Below are positions 33,294 to 42,842 of a stretch of 64,000 nucleotides of DNA, piece by piece. How positions within the stretch are numbered: position 1 is the stretch's first letter; every line of letters starts with the position of its first letter. Source of the DNA: Blepharisma japonicum (lineage: Eukaryota; Ciliophora; Heterotrichea; Heterotrichida; Blepharismidae); assembly GCA_949751835.1 (NCBI GenBank), contig CATKHK010000030.1, positions 310,001 to 374,000 of the forward strand, read 5' to 3'. A model generated the notes under the pieces. That model worked only from the letters and a program-made list of their open reading frames with translations. It had not been told where the DNA came from and searched no databases. Made by a program: the position numbers and the translations under genes.

Positions 33294-33334
33294 ACTCTTT
33301 AATATAAAATTATACTGATTATCTCTTATTTCAA

Positions 33335-36300
33335 TTAACAAGACTTCAAAATATCAATTGTTTCAATGACCAACCCTTCCAAAATCATGTCTGCTAAATC
33401 AAGCTTAGCCTGCGTTTCTTCAAATTCATAATCTACCCAAACATCGTCTCTTTCAAGGACTTCTTCTGCAAGCATGCTTGCAAGCCTTTCTTCTCTTACT
33501 TGCTGCATGTATTCTTCATCTACAATTCCGCTTGATAGAACCATATCTCCAACCGGTATTTTTCCTGCTTGGGTCATGCTCCAGCTTTCAACTTCTTCTT
33601 TTACTTCTTGGATTGCCTTATTTGGGTCTGTTGATTCATTAGATAAATACCTAATAGAATTGCTCCAGGGCATTGGAACTCCTTTGAGGCTATATGGTCT
33701 GTATTTTTGCAGTCCTTCATTAATTGCATCAAAAATCATTTTATTGTGAATGTGCTCAGCTTCTAACATTAATTGAAGTGTGTTAGGGGAGAAGCTCCTT
33801 TTAGTGGTTTCCAACTCTCTGGGATGCTCCAAGCTTAAATAGAGTTGTACGCTCAAAATTGGTGGGTAATTCAAAATTTCGTTTTCCACTGGCGTCCCAA
33901 TTTCAGTTTCTTGCATTTTTGCAAGCATGTCTAAAGGATTCCTTCTGAGTGGCTTCTTTAAGTTCTGGCAGACTTCATCGATATTTTTAATTGCAGCTTC
34001 AAAAACTTCGTCTGCATATCTTCTGACAGCTCGGTGGTCAGTTTGTATGGCTGGCTCAGATATGCTACTTGTAATCTCTGATAAATTATTTAAATCTAAT
34101 CTTGGCATTTTTGGTGAAGATCGAGGTAAAATGTCCTCTGATAGTAGGCTTTTAAGAATTTCTTCGCTGATCGAATTAACGAGTTCAGGAGTCATGGAAC
34201 CATAAGATAATTCATCAATTTTTGCAGGTTTCCAATTTAATTCTTCATTCACAAAACTAGGCAAATGAGTTGGAGTTTTTTCTTCTTCGCTATCAAGCTC
34301 TTGGAAAGGTGCTGAAGGCCTATCAGGGATATTATCAGGTGTCCTTGAAGGCACATCAGGAGAACTTACATTGAGTCTTTCATTGATAAATGAATCCTCA
34401 TTTCTTGGCGAGTTAAATTCAGGCGATTTTCCTTCATCAATATAAATATGACCTCTTGATGAAGAAGAAACTGGAGGGGACTCTTGGTTAAACTTTTTCT
34501 TTTGTATAAAATCTGCTGCAAAGCCTGCAAACGGTGAAATTTGTTTCATTTCTGATGAAGAAGCACTTGAGTTATTTTCTTCATTTTTTGGAATATCAAG
34601 ATGAGGGACACTGATTTGTGGACGCAGCTGGTAAAAATTTTTATTTTCTACTTCAATTGAGCTTTCTGGCTCTGATAAATGCTGCTCGAGATCAGAAATG
34701 ATTTCATTGTGAGATTCAGTGCTGGAGTGAGAGCCATTGTAGCTTTCAAGGTCAATTAAAATATCTGGATCTGACCTATCTGTTTTTATTTTTTCTGGGG
34801 TACTGTTATGAAAATCAGGGGAGTCTGGCTTATCAGCTTCTTCAAAGTGGGGGGAGTTCGAGTCTGGGATGAAGTCATCTTGGTTTTTTAAATTAGCGAA
34901 AAAGTCTCTTTCGAACTTTTTGAATGATTCTTTATTGATCACGTTTTTAATAATTTCACTGCTGGAGCTTTCTTCTAGTTTGTCAGATTTAGCAGATTCA
35001 GGGGATTCAGGGGATTCAGGGGACTCATAAGTTCTAATACTTGCCTCAGGACTGTGTTCACTGTGACTTGGACTTTGGTCATACAAGTCATGGTGATCCT
35101 GCTCTTTTTCTATAGGTTCCTCAGTTTCCTCTGGCTCAGCTTCAAATGTAGTTTCTTCTTTTTTCTCTTCACTAATTTGCTTTAGTTGATTTTCATCATG
35201 GACTTCGTAAGTTTTTGGCCTATCTTCTTCGCTTTCTTCTAAATCAATAGCCCCGCTTTTGATGTCTTTCATGATCTGCTCAAGCTCTCCAGGCTTAAAG
35301 CTATCAGTGTCTAATCCGCGACCATAATATCCAGGTCGAGGGTTCAGTGACTCATTCTTAATAAATCTATCGATTTTCCCTGAGTCAATCCCTACGAAAA
35401 TATTATCTTCTTCAGATTCACTTCTATGGTCTTCAAAGAATATTTCGTTTTCTGAATATTGGTTCATTCTTTCTTCTAGCTCATCTTCCAGCTCTTTTCT
35501 TCCTGTTTCATCTAAATCTTTTACTAGCACTTCTTGGACGTTTTCGATATTCTCTACTAATAAGCTTGCTAAATGTGAATAGCGGCTTTCAATGATCCCA
35601 GCCAGCATTCCTTCAAGCTCTTTTCCTTGTCCTAATTTCTGTGTAATTTCTTTTAGCTCTTTTAGTTCTTTTTGCTTAAGGAATTCTAAATTCTGCATTT
35701 GTGATTCTTGCCATATAAGCTGCTCTTTGAGGACTTCTCTGTACTCTTTTCCTTTTTGTTTTACATCTTCAAGATTTTTCAGCTCATCATTCAGCCTCCC
35801 TTCTAATTCTACAGTATTTAATTTTGATGTCGGCATTTGCAAATTTTCTTCTTCATTTTCTAATGGCTCTTGCTCTTCTTCTGAAGTTACATCATAGTCT
35901 TCATCAATTTCTATGGCAAGTTCTTTTTTCCTTTGTTTCGGTTCCTGAGAAAGCCGTAAAATGTTTTGGACTTCTTTGTCTTCGTCTGAAAAATCATTGA
36001 TGTCTCTCAATAGTCTTCTTTGGACTAAAAATCGTCTTATATGGGATTGTATTTTGACGACAGCTTTATTAATTGTTTCTGGTGATGGCTCTCTGAGGTT
36101 GTCTTTGACTTTTCCTATTCGGAGCTTTAAATCAAGCATGCGTTTCTTGATATCTTCTTTCTTTTGCTCTACGCTTGATTTTAATTTGTCTGAGTCTTGG
36201 AAATCTAGGCTTCCTTCACTGCCGCTATGAACAAATTCGAAATTTTTATTAGGAATTTTATTGGATTTGTGACTGCCATTAAGACTAAAGCTTTCATTGT

Positions 36301-37684
36301 CGCTTTTTATTGTATGCTCTGCTGAGTTTTCATGATCGTACATAGAGAAAGTGACGTTATCAGACTGATCTAAGTGCTCATCTGCTGAGTTTTCTGTTAT
36401 ATCATACACAAATTGATGGTTTTGGTGCTTTTCTGATGTTTTTATTTCTGAGTCACTTTTTGACGTCTCTTCAATATTTTCATCATAGCTTTTCTTTGGT
36501 GTTCTTTTCTTATGCTTCAAAGCTTTTTTCTTTTTCTTTTGAAATTTGCTTATATTGAATTTGCTGTATATATCAAGCTGTCTAAGTTGGTTGATACGCT
36601 TGACTTCTTCAGCTTGATGATGGTATTTTTCAATTTCTTTGCATTCTTTTCTTGTTTTCTTTTGAGTTTTAATATATTCTTTTATATTAATATTTGGCTT
36701 TCTATCAGGCTTATTTGGTATTTGGATGATTTCTTGGCTAACACTTAGACTTCTTGGCTGGTAGCCTAGTTCAATTTGCAGCTCTGTCAGAGTGTCAAGC
36801 CCTATTCTTGCTCTTCCAGCTGACTTTGCTCTTTCTCGTTGCTCTCTAACTTGTTTTCTTTGTTCAGCAATTTCTCTTTGCAGCTTGGTCATGCCAGTTC
36901 CCAAAATTTTTTTTTCGTTTGCTCCCCAAGCTATTTTTGGTTTAAATTTTTCTTTTCTGAATCTTATTGAATTTTCATATCTTATCTGATAATTCTGGTT
37001 TTGTATATCTTTTTTCTTCCTCTCTAGCATTTCTTTCATTTCTTTTTCTTCTTTCTCTTTTTTTACCTTTTTGATTTTTTCTTTCTTCAAAGTTTGTTTT
37101 ACAATTTCTTTGACTTTTGAAGAATTTCTTGGTTTTTCTGATTTTTCTTGGATAAGAAAAGAATTTTCATTCTTATACTCTTGCTTAATCTGTACAGAAA
37201 AGGATTGATTTATGGCTTTGCTTATTTCTGCTTTTTTAGGCGTCTTTTTCGGTGTATTTGATTTTTTGGGGGATTTTTTAGGATGAGGAAGATCCTTTGG
37301 GATTTTTGGATTTATTTTTGAAGGATGAATAGGTGGCTTTGGCTGCTTTTTTACCGGTTTTTTCTCGGCTTTTAAGTTTGATTTGGGACGTGAAGGGAGA
37401 TTTGAAATATCTGCTAATTTTCTTTCTGCGGATTTTGCAGTTCTTTTAGCTTTCGTATAGATTTGGACAGGCACAGGAAACCTGGGATTGTTGTCATTAT
37501 CAGGCCGTGAAATATTATTCTGCGATTGTATTTTCTTTCCTGTTACAGGGGCGGATGGTGCTCTGCCCATGCCTCCAGAGCGGTAAGTGGTGCTTACATC
37601 TAAAAAGCACATACTTTGACCCAAAAATGACACTGGAGATAACAATTGGCTTTGATCTGCTGATAAATTAAGGACCTGAGTCAT
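33335..37684 (-). CDS. Giant IQ-motif protein with DUF4378-like C-terminus, 1449 aa
   Basis: This is a single uninterrupted frame. Residues 1-400 are Lys/Pro/Ser-rich (microtubule-binding-like basic tract PKIPKDLPHPKKSPKKS). An IQ calmodulin-binding motif lies near ~545 (VVKIQSHIRRFLVQRRLLRD). The middle is acidic, with coiled-coil stretches and an SPE repeat. The last ~200 residues are ordered and end DVWVDYEFEETQAKLDLADM, a helix pattern like the DUF4378 domain of TRM/CAP350-type microtubule proteins. A role at the cortex, basal body or microtubules is inferred. Confidence 0.85.
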   Translation of the reverse strand: MTQVLNLSADQSQLLSPVSFLGQSMCFLDVSTTYRSGGMGRAPSAPVTGKKIQSQNNISRPDNDNNPRFPVPVQIYTKAKRTAKSAERKLADISNLPSRPKSNLKAEKKPVKKQPKPPIHPSKINPKIPKDLPHPKKSPKKSNTPKKTPKKAEISKAINQSFSVQIKQEYKNENSFLIQEKSEKPRNSSKVKEIVKQTLKKEKIKKVKKEKEEKEMKEMLERKKKDIQNQNYQIRYENSIRFRKEKFKPKIAWGANEKKILGTGMTKLQREIAEQRKQVREQRERAKSAGRARIGLDTLTELQIELGYQPRSLSVSQEIIQIPNKPDRKPNINIKEYIKTQKKTRKECKEIEKYHHQAEEVKRINQLRQLDIYSKFNISKFQKKKKKALKHKKRTPKKSYDENIEETSKSDSEIKTSEKHQNHQFVYDITENSADEHLDQSDNVTFSMYDHENSAEHTIKSDNESFSLNGSHKSNKIPNKNFEFVHSGSEGSLDFQDSDKLKSSVEQKKEDIKKRMLDLKLRIGKVKDNLREPSPETINKAVVKIQSHIRRFLVQRRLLRDINDFSDEDKEVQNILRLSQEPKQRKKELAIEIDEDYDVTSEEEQEPLENEEENLQMPTSKLNTVELEGRLNDELKNLEDVKQKGKEYREVLKEQLIWQESQMQNLEFLKQKELKELKEITQKLGQGKELEGMLAGIIESRYSHLASLLVENIENVQEVLVKDLDETGRKELEDELEERMNQYSENEIFFEDHRSESEEDNIFVGIDSGKIDRFIKNESLNPRPGYYGRGLDTDSFKPGELEQIMKDIKSGAIDLEESEEDRPKTYEVHDENQLKQISEEKKEETTFEAEPEETEEPIEKEQDHHDLYDQSPSHSEHSPEASIRTYESPESPESPESAKSDKLEESSSSEIIKNVINKESFKKFERDFFANLKNQDDFIPDSNSPHFEEADKPDSPDFHNSTPEKIKTDRSDPDILIDLESYNGSHSSTESHNEIISDLEQHLSEPESSIEVENKNFYQLRPQISVPHLDIPKNEENNSSASSSEMKQISPFAGFAADFIQKKKFNQESPPVSSSSRGHIYIDEGKSPEFNSPRNEDSFINERLNVSSPDVPSRTPDNIPDRPSAPFQELDSEEEKTPTHLPSFVNEELNWKPAKIDELSYGSMTPELVNSISEEILKSLLSEDILPRSSPKMPRLDLNNLSEITSSISEPAIQTDHRAVRRYADEVFEAAIKNIDEVCQNLKKPLRRNPLDMLAKMQETEIGTPVENEILNYPPILSVQLYLSLEHPRELETTKRSFSPNTLQLMLEAEHIHNKMIFDAINEGLQKYRPYSLKGVPMPWSNSIRYLSNESTDPNKAIQEVKEEVESWSMTQAGKIPVGDMVLSSGIVDEEYMQQVREERLASMLAEEVLERDDVWVDYEFEETQAKLDLADMILEGLVIETIDILKSC
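34994..35025 (-). repeat. Short tandem repeat coding Ser-Pro-Glu units
   Basis: A 9-nt unit (GGGGATTCA on the plus strand) repeats three times, the last copy slightly changed, coding ESPESPESPES in the giant IQ protein. Confidence 0.85.
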
Positions 37685-39101
37685 ATTTAAATGAATTAAT
37701 ATTCCCTCCTTTCATACTTACTAAAGAAAAATCCATTTTAGAAACCAGCCAAAACATATAAATCTTCTTCAAGCGTCTGCAATTAATAATATAAGCCCTA
37801 ATTTGTTTCCAACGTACATAAATAATTATCAAGATCAAAATCAATATTCAATAATTATTAAATGGAGAGAAAAGACTTATGAAATTAAATGGAAAGAAAA
37901 GAACAATTGAGAACTAATAAAGACATAAGTGTTTTTGAATGAGCTTTGAGATTTATTGCATCAATCGAAGTTTGTGAAGCAATAGTCAATGAATTAAGCC
38001 TTTTAATACTTGAGCTTTGTAAATGAATTAGAGAAATGATATTTAATTATCATATGAGAAGTATCATAGAGGTTGCATATGATATAAGCTACGTGGAGAA
38101 GACTTAAGTGCAAGGTGGGTTAATTTAAAATGCTTTTAGTTGTTGATTATAACTCATAGTCCGAATTATCAAGTCTAAAGCCATAAGTTTTGTCCTTGCA
38201 ATTGAGAGAAAATATATAAATTTCATATAGAAAAACATCTGAAGTATTATGAAAGTGAAAACGTGAGACATGAACTTAAAATAAATTTTTCTATCAAAAA
38301 TACTCGACTAAATATAATGAAGTCTATTAATGGAAATGACAATTGCGAAGCAGTGAAATAGCTGTTTTAATTTGAATTCAACATTTAAAAGAAGTACACA
38401 GGAAATCTTAACAATTATATCAGTCTTATAAGCGATGTGTAAAAATAAAAAAATGCAATTATTGGACTATGACTGCTATATCAAACCTATCTTTTTCATA
38501 TTTTCTGAAAGAAAATGACTAGTGATTAAAATCTGTCCTTTTAAATTTTATAAGTTCATATCTCCATAATAAAAATTTGGAAGGAACTTATAAATAAGAA
38601 TTAATCCTAGTGTCAATCCTCTTGATACTGCATATATATCAAACAAAACATCATCAGTAATTTTACCTAAAATTTCTACTTCGAATATTAATAACCCGAC
38701 TTTAATGACGCGGACGTAAAAGATTAGAGAATTCATAAACTTAAGCTTATGCATGCAAGTAGATTTGCAAAAGACTGGTAAGCTAACGTGAATAGAATTA
38801 CTGTATTCCTAAAATTGCACATATGAAGTTTAATTTCTGAAAGAATTTCAAAGTGATATTAAGCCCTTACGGGGATTTAATAGTGAATATTAAAGACATC
38901 TTAGAGACAGATCAACCTTCAAAAAGGAACCCAAGTCCACCCTTTTTAAGGTTGCCATAATTAGTTCATGGATGATAGGAATTATAAGTAGGGTTTGATT
39001 TAAAACTCATAATTCCATCAGACTTATATTCATTTCTAACTGGATATTTTACCTGATCTTAAATTCCTTTATTTAATTCGATATAAACCACTTAATAAAA
39101 T
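37685..39101. other. 1.4-kb region without a clear gene, with coding-like scraps
   Basis: Plus-strand open stretches of 72 codons (37889-38107, MERKEQLRTNKDISVFEWAL) and 60 codons (38179-38358) are in different frames, and a minus-strand ORF lies at 38548-38754. The rest looks noncoding. Base composition is closer to coding than in other spacers. It may hold a decayed gene. Confidence 0.4.
38548..38754 (-). CDS. Possible small membrane protein, 68 aa
   Basis: The ORF runs from ATG 38754 to TAA 38548. It has a hydrophobic stretch (LIFYVRVIKVGLLIFEVEIL) and another near the end (GLTLGLILIYKFLP). No homologue is recognised and no TGA is used. It may be a real short gene or part of a decayed one. 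Confidence 0.3.
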   Translation of the reverse strand: MHKLKFMNSLIFYVRVIKVGLLIFEVEILGKITDDVLFDIYAVSRGLTLGLILIYKFLPNFYYGDMNL

Positions 39102-41120
39102 ATGCACTTGCCAAGAAAAGTTAAAGCCGCTTCTGATGGCCTAGGCCTGAAAAACAGTAAGCAAAAGATTTTAAATTTGCCAAATGAATTTCAGAAAAAT
39201 CAATGCAAAACAATTCTCTACAGTAAAATCTGGCAAGGCGATTATAAACTTAAAGATTCTCCTGCTTCTTTGTGTAATGGATTTATGCTATGGTATATCA
39301 TTGATGTCGAATATTTTTATCCAAGCTTATATTTAAGCTATGTTCCTGAGTTTCCGTTTATTGAAGGTTCGAGCCTTGAATATACTTCATTAAATCTAAA
39401 ATCAAAACCAAAAAATAGTGAAAGTCTAAGCTTTATTGATTCATTAATAAATTATTATCAAGTAGAGCATGATAACGTAAAGCAAGATCTCCAACCATTC
39501 TTCCAGGAAATCAGTCAAAAGTGTTCAATTGTTGATAAAGCAAAAAATTTAGTATTGATTTCAGAAGAAAAAAACTGCACTGATATAATTAAACTAGATT
39601 TAAATTTGATTCAGCAAGATTACATCCAATATTTTGAAGAATCACTTATGACACTAACGAATAAAGATAAGGAGTTTCCGATGCTAAGCTTTAGAAAAAG
39701 CTTAGAAAAAGTATATCAAGGCTGCTGGGTTTGCTCTGAGAGCGATAACGATGAATCTGACTTATTGGTGAAATGCAAAAACTGTTGTATGGAAGTTCAC
39801 ACAAAATGCTACGGAATTTCTGGAAATTTTGATGAGTGAATATGTGATCCTTGCTTAGAAATCCCAAGAGAAAAAAGAGGCATATATTCTTGTGCTCTTT
39901 GCCCCACAAAAGGTGGTGCATTGAAAAAAACTCTTCAAGCCAATATCAGCTCAAATCGCTTTCCTAATTATATACCAAACAAAGCCAAAGATGATGACTT
40001 TATTTGGGTCCACGCATTTTGTGCCATGAGAGTTGAAAAAGTAAATATATCAAATACAGCGAAATTAAACGAAATTGATATTTCAAAAATAAACTCAATT
40101 TCCTTTTCTTCTATATGTGAGACCTGCAAAACTGCAAACGGCGCTTGTGTATTTTGCAGCTTTAAAGGATGCAATAAAGGATTTCATCCTGAGTGTGGAA
40201 AAGATCATTTTTCCACAAAAAGAGGTCTTGGAAAGCATAAACTTTATTGTGCATTGCATAAGCCCTTACAGCTGAGAAAAATGCTTGAAATAAGGCAAAA
40301 AAAAATTAGTGATGATATTTTCAAATTTTGCAAGGCTATAGAAAAATGGGAACAAAAAGGCAAACAACAAAGAGGATTAAAAAGAAAAAGAGAAAAAAAG
40401 ATATTAGTAGCCACATCAAAAATCTTTACAACTGTAGAAGACCAAAATCTGGAATTCAAAATCCAGAAATTTTTGCATAAATTGAATGTCGGGCAGAATA
40501 GACCATTTTTTATTCAAATAAATTTAAATGCATCGACGAGAAAATCACGTGTTGATGTAGACAGGCCAGAATATTTCACTATGATACAGCCAGAAGTAAT
40601 TTTAGAAAATTCAATTACTATTGAAAAAAGAACACCAGAGGAATGCTTTAAAAGGTATCAGGATACGCTTTACACAAGAATAAAAAATGATATTTTATTA
40701 AGAGGGGATCGCTTATCAATTTATTATGGACAAAATAAGTTGCCATCGCGATACTTAGCTAAAAAAGTAAAGAATGCAAATAGCAAAGGCATTAATAAAA
40801 GAGGAAAACAAAAAGTTCAAACTAAAAGCCTTAAAAAAACACTCCCAAAGCCAATAAAAAGTAAAGATAAATATTGCTACTGTAATAAGCCATTCTATTA
40901 TCAGCTCCCTTGCCTCCCTGAATGGTCACAAGAAGAGTATGAAAAGAAAATAAAAGAAAATGAAATGATTGAATGCCCTCAATGTGAAAATTGGTTTCAT
41001 TTCGGGTGTATTGGCTATGCTGGAACTTTGGAGCAAGCACAATGCGATGAAGATTGGACATGTACTGACTGTTCAATGAAAAGACAAAAAATAATGGAAG
41101 TTTCAACGAACGAAGATTAA
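39102..41120 (+). CDS. Multi-PHD-finger chromatin reader (PZP plus C-terminal PHD), 672 aa
   Basis: The frame is continuous with a TGA at 39837-39839 read as Trp inside the first PHD (NFDEWICDPCLE). PHD1 (~207-250) starts CWVCSE. A zinc knuckle (YSCALCPTKGGALKK) and an extended PHD ending YCALH follow, the PHD-zinc-knuckle-PHD unit known from BRPF and JADE. A third PHD lies at ~592-660 (CYCNKPF ... WFHFGCIGY). The region between is basic. It probably binds histone H3. The associated acetyltransferase complex is inferred. There is no bromo- or SET domain. Confidence 0.93.
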
Positions 41121-41301
41121 CTTTCCATTCTTTACTTAAAATTTAGATGATATAAATGTTAATAATTATTCTGTAACAATTTGGAAATACATTTTATAAA
41201 TTTTATGCTCTAGTTATTTAGCTTGAAAGTCTAAGTATTTTGATAGTAGAAATTTATCATGAAATTTAGCATAAACTAAGAAGATTATTAAAAATTTATG
41301 C

Positions 41302-41985
41302 TTATTCTTTGTGATTTTCTCCAATTTCTCCTTCAAATTCTCCTTCTTCATCAAATGCATCTTTGTCTTCAATCAGCTCTTTATGGTTTTCTTTCTTTTC
41401 AGCTTCACTAAAATCGAATCCATCATAGCTAGCAAGCCCTTTATCCAATCTATATTTGCTATTTGCATACTCAGGCTTAAATTCAATTAATCTTTTTCTG
41501 TACAAGCTCAATTGAGGGTCTTTTTTAATAGCTAGCAATGCAGGATCAGGAAAAACAGTTCTAAGAGTTGATAAATACTTAAAAGCAAATGGATAAGTTG
41601 GAACCCCTATTAAAAGTGCTGTCAATAAAACATCTTTTCTAAATAAGCTTGAATCCCCAGATAAAGTTCGAAATCGTCTGTAATTTGTCACTATTCGTGC
41701 CAGGAACCAAGCACCCATAATAAATCCCCAATCTAATCGAAACTTTGCAGTACTTTCAACTCTAGCAAAAGCTTGCTGGACAAATGAAGGCAATTTTTGG
41801 TCTGAATCAGCTTGTCGGCCTGCTAATAACTCATTGGTTGTTATGATTGGAAGGACATGCTCTTTAAGATCTTTATAAGAAATTGGTCCAAAATAAGGCC
41901 TTATATTAGTAACTTCATCTTCAGTAAATTTTTTAGGGTCAACAGGTCCTTCTTTCTTTTGCCCAAAATAATTAAGAAAATTCAT
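41302..41985 (-). CDS. Membrane protein, possibly mitochondrial, 227 aa
   Basis: Two hydrophobic segments lie at ~80-97 (LDWGFIMGAWFLARIV) and ~120-140 (VLLTALLIGVPTYPFAF). The C-terminal third is hydrophilic, with an acidic end (DAFDEEGEFEGEIGEN). There is no recognised family, TGA codon or intron. The size and two-segment layout resemble ciliate-specific respiratory-chain subunits, a guess only. It is divergent from the SFT2 gene, 191 bp apart. Confidence 0.72.
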   Translation of the reverse strand: MNFLNYFGQKKEGPVDPKKFTEDEVTNIRPYFGPISYKDLKEHVLPIITTNELLAGRQADSDQKLPSFVQQAFARVESTAKFRLDWGFIMGAWFLARIVTNYRRFRTLSGDSSLFRKDVLLTALLIGVPTYPFAFKYLSTLRTVFPDPALLAIKKDPQLSLYRKRLIEFKPEYANSKYRLDKGLASYDGFDFSEAEKKENHKELIEDKDAFDEEGEFEGEIGENHKE

Positions 41986-42176
41986 TATGAATCTATCATT
42001 ATTTTTATGAATAAAATTTTGTAAATATAAAAAGTAGAGATCTTTTGCACTTATTTATCTTTACTAGCAAATTCCAATATTGATATTCTATTAAGAATAA
42101 ATATAAGCTATGAGAGATCATATAATTTAATATCCTAGTAAAAGAAATACACTGTCATAAATATAAGTGCTTATAA

Positions 42177-42821
42177 ATGGCTAACTTTGATCAAGTCTTG
42201 CAAAATCTCAGCTTTTACGATAACAAAAAAGAAAAATCCTCTTGAAGTGGGTGGCTTTCAGGGTACTGAAACAAAAAAAACCCAACTGACAAAGACAAAG
42301 ATAAATTTTTTGACAGCCTAGCAGCATCCATCAAAACAAAAGGCGCAGCTGGACTTTCTGTCTTTCAATCTGCAGCAAACAGAACCTACAGGATTAAAAA
42401 CTTTTTCTTATTCTTATTACTTTCAATTGGTCTATTTATCGGTGCATTTATGTTTTTGCCTATGGTTTTACTATTCCCTCAAAAATTCGCTTTAATGTTT
42501 TCTTTAGCATCTTTCTGCATGCAAATTGCAATGAGTTACCTTAAGCCAAATTCTATAGCATATTTCAAGTGTTTATTCTACGGTAAAGACAATCTGAAAG
42601 TATCTTTAGCTTATTTCATCTCTTTATTCTGGACAATATATTCTGCTATTATACTGCGCAGCTATATCTGGGTGTGCATCTCTTCAAGCATACAATTTTT
42701 AGCCTTGCTTTGGTTTTTATTTAGCATGGTTCCTGGAGGGACGTCTGGGTTTATTACTCTTCTGAAATATAGCTTTAAGCTTTGCCCCTGCATGCCAACT
42801 GAGTCATTATTGCCTTTATAA
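42177..42821 (+). CDS. SFT2: SFT2/Got1-like vesicle transport protein
   Basis: The ATG at 42177 and two TGA-as-Trp codons (KSSWSGWLSGYWNKKN) give 214 residues. Four membrane segments follow residue ~78 (FFLFLLLSIGLFIGAFMFLP, and KFALMFSLASFCMQIAMSYL). The family marks KNFFLF, the KFAL helix and the ending VPGGTSGFITLLKY are visible. SFT2 proteins act in retrograde endosome-to-Golgi vesicle fusion. It is convergent with the cyclase gene, only 21 bp apart. Confidence 0.92.
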
Positions 42822-42842
42822 CTATTAGATAATGAAATTAAT

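Noticed and set aside
38176-38190. Possible 15-nt intron GTCTAAAGCCATAAG in the 37.7-39.1 kb spacer
   Set aside because: It lacks the GTA/GTG-A start pattern and the A at position 10 shared by all eight supported introns.
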